A stretch of DNA of 64,000 nucleotides from the NCBI RefSeq assembly GCF_047495555.1, contig NZ_CP166866.1:248001-312000 (forward strand). Direction: 5' to 3'. The notes beneath the pieces are model-generated. The model was not told where the DNA came from. It was given only the letters and a program-made list of their open reading frames with translations, and did no database searches. Positions 26,577 through 36,183 of this stretch are shown here, piece by piece. The DNA comes from Methanobacterium_D sp040373355. Lineage in GTDB: Archaea > Methanobacteriota > Methanobacteria > Methanobacteriales > Methanobacteriaceae. How positions within the stretch are numbered: position 1 is the stretch's first letter; every line of letters starts with the position of its first letter. The position numbers were made by a program, and so were the translations under genes.

Positions 26577-26948
26577 ATGGACATTGATAAAAAATATTTT
26601 AAAAATATTTCAAGTAGAGAACGAGCCATATTTGAAGGTGCAATAACAATGGGTGCTCTATTCCACCAGTTTATAGGTACTCCAGTAAATTTAGATAGTG
26701 TTCCTTCTTTAGAAAAATCCATTAAAGATGCCATGGAGCTTCAACCCTGTATTCAGGAAGTAGAAGCCAGAATAGATAAAGAAATGCTTGAAGAATCTAA
26801 AAGCGAATTTGATTATGTATCTTTAAGTGGAGATATGCTGAATGTTAAAGTTATTTCAAAATATAATGATAAAAAAGCAGTTTTGAAAATGGAATATATA
26901 GAAGAGCTTAAATATCCTTTAATGTATGTTGAAGAAGTAGATGAATAA
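26577..26948 (+). CDS. mptD: Archaeal 7,8-dihydroneopterin aldolase
   Basis: A 123-residue protein of the MptD family (formerly DUF372), which cleaves 7,8-dihydroneopterin to 6-hydroxymethyl-dihydropterin and glycolaldehyde in methanopterin synthesis. FEGAITMGALFHQFIGTPV is the signature region, and the later MEYIEELKYPLMYVEEV is conserved. It is unrelated to bacterial FolB. GTGATATC precedes the ATG. A small unknown gene follows 26 bases later. Confidence 0.9.
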   Translation: MDIDKKYFKNISSRERAIFEGAITMGALFHQFIGTPVNLDSVPSLEKSIKDAMELQPCIQEVEARIDKEMLEESKSEFDYVSLSGDMLNVKVISKYNDKKAVLKMEYIEELKYPLMYVEEVDE

Positions 26949-26974
26949 CTATTATTTTCAATTATCGTGATTTT

Positions 26975-27289
26975 ATGAATAATTTAACAAAATATGACGA
27001 CATAAAATTTGCTATTAGATGTGTAGATGTTTGGAAAAATCTAAAACCATCCGATCATGAATTAAATGATGTAATGGATTATGAAAAGAATAAAAGTGAA
27101 GAATCAAAATCAATTGTTTGTCAGCCTCTTCAAGATTATTTAGAAATGTTAATTGCTTTAGTACATGAAGAAACTGGAGAATGGTTTTTTTATGTAGATA
27201 TTTCAGGGATTTTATACGATTTTATTTCAAGTGGCGATCTTTCACTGTATCAAACAAAATCTGGCTATTCTGTATGTTTTAAAAAATAG
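26975..27289 (+). CDS. Hypothetical protein downstream of mptD
   Basis: A 104-residue soluble acidic protein that I do not recognise. It has a helical first half and a strand-rich second half (GEWFFYVDISGIL, GYSVCFKK). There is no signal peptide or metal motif. CGTGATTTT precedes the ATG and the gap to mptD is 26 bases, so cotranscription is likely, but that does not establish a pterin role. Confidence 0.65.
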   Translation: MNNLTKYDDIKFAIRCVDVWKNLKPSDHELNDVMDYEKNKSEESKSIVCQPLQDYLEMLIALVHEETGEWFFYVDISGILYDFISSGDLSLYQTKSGYSVCFKK

Positions 27290-27311
27290 AACCCACCTGC
27301 CAGATACACTA

Positions 27312-27323
27312 TTTTTATATAAT
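27312..27323 (+). promoter_or_regulatory. Putative TATA box of the kor operon
   Basis: TTTTTATATAAT about 65 bases before korD, after a C-rich break from the previous gene. The expected start site is about 25 bases downstream, leaving a ~40-base leader. Confidence 0.45.
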
Positions 27324-27382
27324 CATCAACACATATTCATTTACAATTACTCTTTTAAATTTAAATTAATTACAGGGATATC

Positions 27383-27595
27383 ATGATAAAAGTTGATGAA
27401 AATTTATGCAAGGGGTGTAACATTTGCACAGAATTTTGCCCCCGCAAGGTTTATGAACAATCCGAAGAACTGGATAAAAAAGGAGTGCATTTACCAGTAC
27501 CTAAAAATGAAGAAAAATGTACTAAATGTAATCTTTGTGCCCTTATGTGTCCAGATCACGCCATACATGTAGAGGAATCTGAAGAAAAAAAGTAA
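27383..27595 (+). CDS. korD: 2-oxoglutarate ferredoxin oxidoreductase, delta (ferredoxin) subunit
   Basis: A 70-residue two-[4Fe-4S] ferredoxin with CKGCNICTEFCP near residues 9-20 and CTKCNLCALMCP near 47-58. It carries electrons between the thiamine-diphosphate subunit and ferredoxin. It is first in korD-korA-korB-korC, which reductively carboxylates succinyl-CoA to 2-oxoglutarate in the incomplete reductive TCA branch. GGGATATC precedes the ATG. Confidence 0.94.
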   Translation: MIKVDENLCKGCNICTEFCPRKVYEQSEELDKKGVHLPVPKNEEKCTKCNLCALMCPDHAIHVEESEEKK

Positions 27596-27612
27596 TTTTA
27601 AGGAGAATCAAA

Positions 27613-28746
27613 ATGGAAAAAATTACTCATTATTTTATACAGGGCAATGAAGCCTGTGCCAGAGGTGCAATTAAAGCAGGTTGCAGGTTTTTTGGTGGTT
27701 ATCCAATAACACCATCTACTGAAATTGCAGAAGATATGGCAGTATTTCTACCAAAAGAAGGTGGATCATTTATACAGATGGAAGATGAAATTTCAGCACT
27801 TGGTACAGTCATAGGGGCTGTTTGGGGAGGTATGAAAGGTATGACAGCAACTTCAGGCCCGGGATTTTCCCTTATGCAAGAACATATTGGTTACGCTGCA
27901 ATGACAGAAACGCCTCTTGTTATTGTAGATGTACAGAGGGGTTCTCCTTCAACAGCACAACCTACAATGACTTCTCAAAGCGACATGATGCAAGCTAGAT
28001 GGGGATCTCATGGAGATTATGAAATAATAGCTTTAGCGCCAGCATCAGTTCAAGAATGCTTTGATTTTACTGTACAGGCATTTAATCTAGCAGAAAAATA
28101 CAGAGTTCCAGTTATGGTAATGAGCGATGAAATTGCAGGACATATGAGAGAAAAAATAGCTATACCTGAAAGTGTAGATATTGTCCCTAGAAAAATGCCC
28201 GATGAAGGACCTGAAACATTTTTACCATATAAAGCAAAACCCGATGGAGTATCAGCAATGCCCCCATTTGGAGCAGGATATAAAATGCATATAACTGGAC
28301 TTACGCATGATGAAAAAGGATATCCGGATGCATCAAATCCTGAAACTCACTCAAAGCTTGTAAAAAGGCTCTGTAGTAAGATACTTAATCATAAGGAAGA
28401 GTTAACTCAAGTTAAAGAACTATATACTGAAGATGCAGATGTTATTGTTGTCTCTTATGGTTCACCTTCAAGATCAGCTATTACTGCAGTTAAAAAAGCA
28501 CGTGAAGAAGGTATAAAAGCAGGACATATCAAGTTAGAAATTGTGTGGCCATTTCCAGACGAAGTAATCAAATCTGCTGCAAAACAAGCTGAAAATATTA
28601 TTGTAGCAGAAATGAACCTTGGACAAATTGTTCATGAAGTGGAAAGAGTTGCAAAGAGTGATGCTGAAGTCTTCCTACTTCCAAAGATTGGTGGAGAAAT
28701 GCATCGCCCAGATGAAATACTAGAAAAAATTGAATCATGCAAATAA
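27613..28746 (+). CDS. korA: 2-oxoglutarate ferredoxin oxidoreductase, alpha subunit
   Basis: A 377-residue subunit with the pyrimidine-domain signature GNEACARGAIKAGCRFFGGYPITPSTE (first residues GNEACARGA), MEDEISALGTVIGAVWGG and TSGPGFSLMQEHIGYA. It lacks the gamma and delta domains, which here are separate genes. TAAGGAG lies just upstream of the ATG, 17 bases after korD. It works with KorB at the thiamine-diphosphate site. Confidence 0.95.
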   Translation: MEKITHYFIQGNEACARGAIKAGCRFFGGYPITPSTEIAEDMAVFLPKEGGSFIQMEDEISALGTVIGAVWGGMKGMTATSGPGFSLMQEHIGYAAMTETPLVIVDVQRGSPSTAQPTMTSQSDMMQARWGSHGDYEIIALAPASVQECFDFTVQAFNLAEKYRVPVMVMSDEIAGHMREKIAIPESVDIVPRKMPDEGPETFLPYKAKPDGVSAMPPFGAGYKMHITGLTHDEKGYPDASNPETHSKLVKRLCSKILNHKEELTQVKELYTEDADVIVVSYGSPSRSAITAVKKAREEGIKAGHIKLEIVWPFPDEVIKSAAKQAENIIVAEMNLGQIVHEVERVAKSDAEVFLLPKIGGEMHRPDEILEKIESCK

Positions 28747-28777
28747 CTTATTATATTTAACCTAAGGAGATGAAGAA

Positions 28778-29650
28778 ATGAGTAATAAAACGAAGGGAAA
28801 TCGTTTTATGGATTATTTAAGAAGAGAAAGAATGCCCACTATCTTCTGTGCGGGATGTGGAAATGGAATTGCTATAAATACATTCTTTAACGGCATGGAA
28901 ATGGCAGAAAAAAACCTTGATAATATTACGATGGTTTCAGGAATAGGCTGTTCTTCAAGAATACCTGGTTACATTAAATGCGATTCTCTTCATACCACAC
29001 ATGGAAGGCCAATTGCATTTGCAACAGGAGTTAAATTAGCGAATCCCGACATGGATGTTGTCGTATTTAGTGGAGACGGTGATGCAGCAGCTATTGGAGG
29101 AAATCACTTAATTCATGGTGCAAGGAGAAATATTGACATTACTGTAATCTGTATAAATAACAGTATTTATGGAATGACTGGAGGCCAAATTAGTCCTACA
29201 TCTCCAAAAGGAAGTTTTGGAAGTACAGCGCCTTATGGAGCTCTTGAAAAACCATTTGACTTAGCACAACTTGTAACCGCTGCAGGAGCAAGTTATGTTG
29301 CAAGATGGACTACCGCACATCCAGTACAGCTTTCAAATGCCATTAAAAAAGGCCTCCTTAACAAAGGTTTCTCCTTTATTGAAGTTGTTTCGCAATGCCC
29401 AACCTACTTTGGACGTAAGAATAAAATGCGATCTCCAGTAGATATGATGAAATGGATGAAGGAAGAGAGCGTTACTAAACGAAAAGCAGATACTATGAGT
29501 GAGGAAGAACTTGAAGGAAAACTCATTGTAGGGGACTTTGCAGATAGAAGCAGACTTGAGTTTTCAGAAGGGTTATGCAAGCTGGTAAATGAAAAATGTG
29601 AAGAAGGAACACCTTCTGCAGTTAAATCAGCCTACAAAACTAAACTATAA
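28778..29650 (+). CDS. korB: 2-oxoglutarate ferredoxin oxidoreductase, beta subunit
   Basis: A 290-residue thiamine-diphosphate-binding subunit. It shows FCAGCGNGIA, the SGIGCSSRIPGY segment, and the cofactor motif GDGDAAAIGGNHLIHGARRN followed by NNSIYGMTGGQ. These residues bind ThDP-Mg2+ and CoA. It sits 31 bases after korA with AAGGAGA upstream. Confidence 0.95.
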   Translation: MSNKTKGNRFMDYLRRERMPTIFCAGCGNGIAINTFFNGMEMAEKNLDNITMVSGIGCSSRIPGYIKCDSLHTTHGRPIAFATGVKLANPDMDVVVFSGDGDAAAIGGNHLIHGARRNIDITVICINNSIYGMTGGQISPTSPKGSFGSTAPYGALEKPFDLAQLVTAAGASYVARWTTAHPVQLSNAIKKGLLNKGFSFIEVVSQCPTYFGRKNKMRSPVDMMKWMKEESVTKRKADTMSEEELEGKLIVGDFADRSRLEFSEGLCKLVNEKCEEGTPSAVKSAYKTKL

Positions 29651-29757
29651 GCTTATCAAGTAGCTTATAGCACACAATTAACATATAATCACTTAATTCC
29701 ACAATAAAGAAATATATGTAAATAAGGAAATAATTTGTAATATTTAGAGGGGTTAAA

Positions 29758-30312
29758 TTGCGAAAAGATATAAGAATTGCAGGATTCGGTGGTCAAGGAG
29801 TTATTCTCGCAGGGATTGTTATAGGAAAAGCTGCATCGCTTCATGATAATATGTTTGCTGTTCAAACACAATCCTATGGTCCAGAAGCAAGAGGAGGAGC
29901 TTCAAGAACTGAGGTAGTTATTAGTGACAACGATATAGACTATCCAAAGGTTCAGTACCCAGACATATTTGTTGCAATGTCTCATGAGGCATTAATGAAA
30001 TATTTAGAGGGCCTTAAAGACGGCGGAACATTAATAGTTGATCCGGATATGATAAAAGAAGAAGAAATAATCCCATTTATTGAAAAACATAACATTAACT
30101 ATTTTAAAGCTCCAGCAACAAGAACGGCAAAAGAAAAAATCGGACTAGGAATAGTAGCCAATATTGTAATGATTGGAGCGATAACAAAGGCAACTAATGT
30201 CATTTCTGAAGAGGCTGCAAGAAAAGCAATAGCTGAAAGTGTACCTCCAGGAACTGAAGAAAAAAATATCGCTGCATTTGATGCAGGACTTGAATTAATA
30301 GGGGATGAATAA
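29758..30312 (+). CDS. korC: 2-oxoglutarate ferredoxin oxidoreductase, gamma subunit
   Basis: A 184-residue subunit beginning IRIAGFGGQGVILAG, followed by QTQSYGPEARGGASRTEVVIS, both hallmarks of the KorC/PorC gamma domain. The start is TTG at 29758, after GAGGGG. The gap of 107 bases after korB is the largest in the operon. It ends two bases before sucC, which supplies the substrate succinyl-CoA. Confidence 0.94.
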   Translation: MRKDIRIAGFGGQGVILAGIVIGKAASLHDNMFAVQTQSYGPEARGGASRTEVVISDNDIDYPKVQYPDIFVAMSHEALMKYLEGLKDGGTLIVDPDMIKEEEIIPFIEKHNINYFKAPATRTAKEKIGLGIVANIVMIGAITKATNVISEEAARKAIAESVPPGTEEKNIAAFDAGLELIGDE

Positions 30313-30314
30313 AA

Positions 30315-31421
30315 TTGAAATTCTTTGAATACAGTGCAAAGGAAATCTTCAAAAAAGAAGGAATTCCAGTACCCACAAGCAGTGTTGCTGAAAATGCAGA
30401 AGAAGTAGAGGAAGCTACTCGAAAAATAAATAAATCAGTTGCCATTAAATCTCAAGTTCTTGTAGGAGGTAGGGGAAAAGCAGGAGGTATTAAATTTGCA
30501 GATACTCCTGAAGAAGCTAAAACTGCATCAAGTGGACTTTTAGGTACTGAAATAAAGGGAGAAATCGTTAACAGAGTATTGATTGAAGAGAAAATAGACA
30601 TTCAATCTGAGTTTTATATAAGTGTGGTTATGGATAGAGCAGCTAAAAAACCTCTTATAATGGCCAGTACCGAAGGCGGAGTTGAAATAGAGGAAGTAGC
30701 TAAAAATACTCCTGAAAAGATAGTTAAATATCATATTAATCCTTTAGATGAATTCATGCCATATCAGGCACGTGAAATAGCCAGAAAAATGGGTGTAGAA
30801 AATCACATGATTTCGAGTATGGCAGGATTTATCTGGAAACTATATAATGTATTTAAAAAATACGATGCAACAATTGCAGAAATAAATCCCCTTGTTTTAA
30901 CTCCAGAAGGGCTAATTGCCGCTGATGCAAAGCTTGAAATTGATGATGATTCACTGTGGAGACATAAAGAATTTGCAAAACTTGATGAAGCTAAAAAAGA
31001 GGAATTTGCATACGTAACCCTTGAAGGTAATATTGCAGTTATCGGTAACGGAGCAGGACTCACATTGACTGGAATGGATATGATAAACCTTTATGGAGGC
31101 AAACCTGCCACATTTTTAGATATTGGTGGAGGATCTTCTAAGGAAATTGTCGGAAGAGCATTGAATCTTGTAATAGCAGAACCAAATGTTAAAGTAATCT
31201 TTTTAAATGTACTTGGTGGAATAACTCGTGCAGATGATGTGGCTAAAGGAGTTATAGACGTCATGGAGAATGTCGAACGTGAAGTTCCGATTGTTATAAG
31301 GCTTACAGGTACAAATGAGGAAGAAGGTCAGCGTATTTTAACTGAAGCCGGTATCTCATTTGAAACTTCAATGGAAGCTGCTGCAAAAAAAGCTGTTGAG
31401 CTTTGCGAGAGTTTAAATTAA
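30315..31421 (+). CDS. sucC: Succinyl-CoA synthetase (ADP-forming) beta subunit
   Basis: A 368-residue ATP-grasp subunit that, with SucD, makes succinyl-CoA for the Kor complex. The ATP-grasp region includes KSQVLVGGRGKAGGIKFA, IAEINPLVLTPEG and the phosphohistidine-interacting loop GNGAGLTLTGMDMI. It starts with TTG two bases after korC, using GGGGATGAA inside korC. SucD is not in the window. Its stop overlaps the convergent cysteine-cluster gene by four bases. Confidence 0.95.
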   Translation: MKFFEYSAKEIFKKEGIPVPTSSVAENAEEVEEATRKINKSVAIKSQVLVGGRGKAGGIKFADTPEEAKTASSGLLGTEIKGEIVNRVLIEEKIDIQSEFYISVVMDRAAKKPLIMASTEGGVEIEEVAKNTPEKIVKYHINPLDEFMPYQAREIARKMGVENHMISSMAGFIWKLYNVFKKYDATIAEINPLVLTPEGLIAADAKLEIDDDSLWRHKEFAKLDEAKKEEFAYVTLEGNIAVIGNGAGLTLTGMDMINLYGGKPATFLDIGGGSSKEIVGRALNLVIAEPNVKVIFLNVLGGITRADDVAKGVIDVMENVEREVPIVIRLTGTNEEEGQRILTEAGISFETSMEAAAKKAVELCESLN

Positions 31422-32065
31422 TGTTTTTTTTCTTTATTATTTTCAAGACGCCTTACTGCATCATCAAATAATATCATTGCTTTTTCTAAAACAATACGAG
31501 TTGAATAATCACATTTATGGCGTAAGTCAATGATATAACGAGGTTTATCTTCTCCAATTAAAACAAGAGGGTATGTACTGCATACTTGCGGCCTTACATT
31601 ATATATTTTACATCTGTTTTCTTCTGAATTATGAAATTTACATGGTAAATCTTTTTTAAACATATAATGTTCAGGATAATCTCTATTTTGTACTATTTCA
31701 TCTTCGAGTTTAGAATTAAACATGAGTATTGGATTAACTTCATCTCTATGGATAAATATTGGTGATGATTCCTTGCAGCAGGTTCCACAATGGACACACC
31801 ATTCTGGATGTTCTTCTGCAAGTTGGTGATCTGATGGACCTCCAAAGAGTTCTAAGCTGACTATATTTGAAAGTTCAACTATTTCTTTAAGGTCTCCTTT
31901 GGTAATTCCTGTTTTTTTGAGTTTCTTTACGGATCTCTTTTTTCTTAATTTTTTAAGCACAGCTTTTTCACGTGTTTCCATCTTTAATTTTGCATCTCTG
32001 CCATCTAACGCTTTTTCTCTAAGTTCTTGAAATAATTCCCTTTCAATTAAAAGATCCCTTAACAT
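31418..32065 (-). CDS. YkgJ-type cysteine-cluster protein
   Basis: A 215-residue protein with the zinc/iron-chelating cluster WCVHCGTCCKESSP, PCKFH and RCKIYNVRPQVCSTYP, i.e. the CxxCxxCC...C...C pattern of the YkgJ/UPF0153 family. The N-terminal ~70 residues are basic and helical. The function is unproven; relatives are annotated as Fe-S oxidoreductases. GGATGGT precedes the ATG. It converges with sucC. Confidence 0.85.
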   Translation of the reverse strand: MLRDLLIERELFQELREKALDGRDAKLKMETREKAVLKKLRKKRSVKKLKKTGITKGDLKEIVELSNIVSLELFGGPSDHQLAEEHPEWCVHCGTCCKESSPIFIHRDEVNPILMFNSKLEDEIVQNRDYPEHYMFKKDLPCKFHNSEENRCKIYNVRPQVCSTYPLVLIGEDKPRYIIDLRHKCDYSTRIVLEKAMILFDDAVRRLENNKEKKH

Positions 32066-32157
32066 TTTACCATCCGTGTAATTCCATAGTATTGGCTATT
32101 ATTTTAAAATATGATTTAAAATAATTATTGATTTAAAAATTTTAAAAATATAAATAT

Positions 32158-32577
32158 CTATTTCTCCAGTAAAAGACTGTTTACTTTATCACTTATAACA
32201 TGAAAATCTTTTCTAAATTCTTCAAGAGCATCTACTGATTCTTTTAATCTAGTTTTAGATTCTTCATCTTTACCATTTTTAACTGCAGTTAAATGTTCTG
32301 AGTATAAAGTTACCGCTTCTTGAAAATCTGTAAGAGATCTTAAAATTCTAAGATGCATTCTACTACATTTAGATGGAGGTTTCCTTTTTTCAAACTGATA
32401 AAATATTGATTCTAATTCTTTGCGGATATTATCTGCCATAGTAAACGCTTCATAATTGTTTATTTTTCCACTGCTTTCTTTATCCATAATTTCTCTTATT
32501 AAAAGAATTAGGCCACCAGTTTGATTCAAAGTTTTTTTGCTTCTCTTTAAGAATTGTTTTTTAGTCATTCCAAACAT
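32158..32577 (-). CDS. Hypothetical helical protein
   Basis: A 139-residue soluble, mostly alpha-helical protein that I do not recognise. Charged heptad-like stretches occur throughout (FRKDFHVISDKVNSLLLEK at the end). There is no signal peptide or metal motif; the single Cys sits in PSKCSRMHLR. GAGGAAAAC precedes the ATG. It lies 92 bases upstream of the YkgJ-like gene on the same strand, so cotranscription is possible. Confidence 0.6.
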   Translation of the reverse strand: MFGMTKKQFLKRSKKTLNQTGGLILLIREIMDKESSGKINNYEAFTMADNIRKELESIFYQFEKRKPPSKCSRMHLRILRSLTDFQEAVTLYSEHLTAVKNGKDEESKTRLKESVDALEEFRKDFHVISDKVNSLLLEK

Positions 32578-32888
32578 GTTTTCCTCTAATTTTATTATGT
32601 TTTTTAAAATAGAAAAATCTTACATTTAAAATTCAAAACAAAGAAAGTTTAATGAAATTAATTCCTTAAAATTCAATATTCAATAGCACATACAGATAAG
32701 ATTAGATCAAATCATTAGTGGAGATACTTATTTAAAGAAGATAATTCGTGCTTTTTAATTATAATAACTTTTTTCATTATCTATAATTTAATGATGCCTT
32801 ATTCCATAGAAATTAAAGAGATTGAAATATGATAAATGACTATTCTAAGATTTAAAAAATAGAAAAATTGTGATTAAGTTAAAGCTAA
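32578..32888. other. Intergenic, no feature recognised
   Basis: A 311-base AT-rich gap between two minus-strand genes. It should contain the promoter of the helical protein gene, but I see no distinctive operator, hairpin chain, RNA gene or supported frame. Confidence 0.4.
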
Positions 32889-33971
32889 TTAAAGGGTTCT
32901 TCGAATTGTAACTGAATGCGCCATAACCAGTGCAGAAAGTACCATTAATCCTATCATTGCAGCTCCATTAAATGTCCTGTTAAATATAAAAAGACCTATA
33001 ATTGCCTGAGTTATAAATGCAGTAAGTGCCCCAATTAATAACGCTTCCCTTCCGAGGTACATACGACTTCCATTTTTCCTTTTGCTTCTATATTTCCTAA
33101 GGACAAAGAATCCAGTATAAATAACAACCATAATCCACCCCATAAGCCCTATAAGTGCTAAATATCCGAAATCAAATGAAATCCCGAATATTCCCGGTAG
33201 CATATAATCGATATAATCCTTCTTTGTTACTAAGACCCCATAGAACAGTGGAAATGATAATGTTAGCATATGAATGAGTCCCATTGGAAGTGAAACATAA
33301 CCATCTGAACCTCCAAGACATTGAGCTCCCCAATAGCATGAACCCTGAATATGGCCCCATAAAGTGGTATTTTTTAAAACCATGACAATACTTGGAAGAG
33401 AATATTCTTCTATTCTTGATATCCTTAAAAGAGGACTCAATATAGCTGCATTAAAAACTCGGGATAGAATTTCCAGAACTGCAAAACCGGCAGCACCAGT
33501 TGCTGCAACTATCATGACTCTTTTTGGAGTTAATTTTGAACTTCTCTTAAAGCTCTTGGACATTATAAGTGTTCCAATTATCCATCCCATAAACCATAAA
33601 ATTAAAAATGATCTATGCATTAATCCCCCTACAATAGCTATTACAACAAATAAAATAATAGAAAGGGCATGAATGGATGTAGATTTAATATCTACTTCAC
33701 TTAAAAGACTTGCAGATGCTGCAAGAGTTACCCACGCAAAAAGTGCTATTGCACCAAATGGATGCGTAAATTCATGATGCGATACAAATGGTAAAAAGAG
33801 AAACGTTGCATCTACTCCAAATACCACTGCAAGAAGAACAGTTAAAACGAGCGCAATAAAGAGTACCATGCTCAAAGGTATTGAAATAACGTTGAAAATG
33901 AGAATAACCCCAAGATGCATTATAATTGCAATTTCCAGTATAAGTTGTAGATGATTTTCCGCAAGTAACAT
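32889..33971 (-). CDS. Conserved multi-pass membrane protein, unknown function
   Basis: A 360-residue protein with about nine to ten predicted transmembrane helices. Soluble loops include a His-rich turn VSHHEFTHPFG near residue 65, which with later polar residues could bind metal, and a small Cys-containing loop QGSCYWGAQCLGG near 210. I do not recognise the family. The HHEFTH sequence is not a classic HExxH zinc-protease motif. GTGATAAA precedes the ATG. Confidence 0.75.
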   Translation of the reverse strand: MLLAENHLQLILEIAIIMHLGVILIFNVISIPLSMVLFIALVLTVLLAVVFGVDATFLFLPFVSHHEFTHPFGAIALFAWVTLAASASLLSEVDIKSTSIHALSIILFVVIAIVGGLMHRSFLILWFMGWIIGTLIMSKSFKRSSKLTPKRVMIVAATGAAGFAVLEILSRVFNAAILSPLLRISRIEEYSLPSIVMVLKNTTLWGHIQGSCYWGAQCLGGSDGYVSLPMGLIHMLTLSFPLFYGVLVTKKDYIDYMLPGIFGISFDFGYLALIGLMGWIMVVIYTGFFVLRKYRSKRKNGSRMYLGREALLIGALTAFITQAIIGLFIFNRTFNGAAMIGLMVLSALVMAHSVTIRRTL

Positions 33972-34182
33972 TTTATCACTGATTTATTACGTTCCTATCT
34001 AGTTTATAGTAATCTTGGTTTTAGTAAGACATAATATTATACTTAACTGATTAAATTTTTAATTCAAATACTTAAGTTATATTTGTTCTACTAAATATCA
34101 CTTAATTTTAATAGATAAACTATTCTAAATAAAAAGAATGACTGAAAGTGCACTAATCTCTGCACTTCAGTTGAAATATATT

Positions 34183-35049
34183 TTATTGCCCACTTATTAA
34201 ACTACTGATGTAATCAAAAGCCTGCTGTAAATAGATCATTATTTGATTTAAGATTCCTTGAGATTGGCTAACCTGATTTGTAACATCTTGAAGTTGCTGT
34301 TTAAATCCTGCAAGTTCTCCCTGTACTTTCTGTGAATTTGCAATTGCTTCTGCAATTTGTTGAGCTTGCGCATCGTTGATGTTAATATTCATGTTATTTG
34401 CTATATTGATTACAATAATTTTAATTTGAGCAGGATCCTGTAAATTTTGCTTTTGGACTTCATTTTTAGCCTGTTCAAAAAGATCTGCTACTTTATCTGG
34501 ATTCTGGCCAGTCTGGTTTGCAATTTGCTGTTCAGTATATAATTCCTCTGTTGCAGCTTTTTTAGCACTTTCAGGAATTGGAGCACCTACTGCAACCTCA
34601 TAAGATTTTAATACTCCTGTTAAAGCTGCTTCTCCAGATGATTGAACTGGTGCGGTAACCACAACATATCCATTTTCAATTCCAGATGATTTTAAAGCAT
34701 TAGCATACATTTTAGATGTAACAACGCCAATTTTGCTCTTGTCTACTATTACTTTAATTCCCTGACTGTAGCTTAAATCTACCATTGCACATGAAAATAT
34801 CTGCTTTGAAGAATAAGTCCTTCCAGTAATATCCTTAGCTATTTGATTTACTTCAGATGCTGTAATAACCTTTGTAGTGGCATCAACAACTTTTTTATCA
34901 GTATGTGAATCAAAATAATCAAGTGTTGAGCTCTTCCATTGAGGATTAGCATAAGTTGTCTCTCCAAATGTTATTGCAAATCCTGAAGCTCCATATATAG
35001 GACTTATTGCCATAAATAAAAGCAACATTCCTACTATTAATTTTTTCAT
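34183..35049 (-). CDS. Secreted DUF1002 protein
   Basis: A 288-residue protein with a signal peptide (MKKLIVGMLLLFMAISPIYG) and a region resembling DUF1002 (FGETTYANPQWKSSTLDYF, TGRTYSSKQIFSCAMVDL, GYVVVTAPVQSSGEAALTGVL). DUF1002 also occurs in Firmicutes, where it is uncharacterised. The C-terminal third is Gln/Asn-rich helix (KQQLQDVTNQVSQSQGI), likely a coiled coil. It is probably extracellular. GAGGTGG precedes the ATG. Confidence 0.88.
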   Translation of the reverse strand: MKKLIVGMLLLFMAISPIYGASGFAITFGETTYANPQWKSSTLDYFDSHTDKKVVDATTKVITASEVNQIAKDITGRTYSSKQIFSCAMVDLSYSQGIKVIVDKSKIGVVTSKMYANALKSSGIENGYVVVTAPVQSSGEAALTGVLKSYEVAVGAPIPESAKKAATEELYTEQQIANQTGQNPDKVADLFEQAKNEVQKQNLQDPAQIKIIVINIANNMNININDAQAQQIAEAIANSQKVQGELAGFKQQLQDVTNQVSQSQGILNQIMIYLQQAFDYISSLISGQ

Positions 35050-35268
35050 TTAACCACCTCTAGAATCAATTTTTATAAAAAGATCAATTCAATTTGTGTA
35101 ATTCAATGATTCTTATACTAAATAAGGAATATACTTTTCCATTTAGTAATAAAAAAATAATATAAAGTATATATGAAAAATAAGAAAAAATATCCATTTT
35201 TTATTCTTAATTTTAAATAATGTGTAAAATAGATACTTAAAATTGCCATTTAAAATAAAATTAATAGA

Positions 35269-36183
35269 TTATCCTATAAGCACTACCCTGCTTTCATAAG
35301 CTTTATCAATTACATCTAGCCCACATTTTTCTGCTACTAATGATGCAAAATCATATATCTCCTGATTTGAAGGCATATTCTCCCATTCTAATCTTCTTCT
35401 TGAATAACCAACGAACATATATGCTTTTATTTCAACAAAATCCGGATTACTGCTTTTAATAATTTTTGCATACTCTTCAGCGTTCTTCATATTAAAATCC
35501 TTTACACAAGTCATTCTCAGGACTTTTCTACAATCAAAACTTGAGAGTGAATTGAGACTCTCATTCAGATTTTCCCATCCATTCTCGATCTGAGGATTGC
35601 ATAATTTTTCAAACGTTTTTTTATCTGGTGCATCAAGAGAAATATAAAGCTGTGTTGGTTCTTCACTTAAATTCTGAAGCTTTTGAGGAGTTAATCCATT
35701 TGTAACTAAAAAAGTAGTAAAATCTCTTCTATGAAATTCCTCAATTAAACCATTTATTTCAGGATAAAGCATTGGTTCTCCGGCAAGCGAAATTGCAGCA
35801 TTTTTTGGGTCCTGAGATTCATCCAGCTTTTTTTTATTAGCTTTTTCGTTTCCAAAAAATCCACAAAGAAGATTCCTTTGGGCGTCAATACATCCATCAA
35901 TTATTTCTCCCGGTTCATCATAATTACCTTTCCATTCAGTCTCGGTAACTGAAAGATCTCTCCAACAAAATAGACATTTTTGATGACAGAAAGGGATACT
36001 TGGAGCCATCTGAAGGCATCGATGACTTTCTATACCATAAAACTTTTGCTTGTAACATTCTCCTTCATCGAGAATGCTCTTTTTAGTCCAGTGACATACC
36101 TTAGCTGCAGCATGCCTGTTATTACCTACAAATCTATACCCCATTTTCTGAAGTTTATTAAGATTTTCATCTGAAAGTGACAT
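35269..36183 (-). CDS. taw1: tRNA 4-demethylwyosine synthase (radical SAM)
   Basis: A 304-residue enzyme that builds the tricyclic base of wyosine at G37 of tRNA(Phe). The radical-SAM cluster motif is FCHQKCLFCW (CxxxCxxC). The SAM-binding GEP motif is seen in AISLAGEPMLYPE, and the N-terminal HWTKKSI and C-terminal KAYMFVGYSRRRL segments are Taw1/TYW1-specific. It lacks the flavodoxin domain of eukaryotic TYW1, as usual in archaea. Confidence 0.95.
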   Translation of the reverse strand: MSLSDENLNKLQKMGYRFVGNNRHAAAKVCHWTKKSILDEGECYKQKFYGIESHRCLQMAPSIPFCHQKCLFCWRDLSVTETEWKGNYDEPGEIIDGCIDAQRNLLCGFFGNEKANKKKLDESQDPKNAAISLAGEPMLYPEINGLIEEFHRRDFTTFLVTNGLTPQKLQNLSEEPTQLYISLDAPDKKTFEKLCNPQIENGWENLNESLNSLSSFDCRKVLRMTCVKDFNMKNAEEYAKIIKSSNPDFVEIKAYMFVGYSRRRLEWENMPSNQEIYDFASLVAEKCGLDVIDKAYESRVVLIG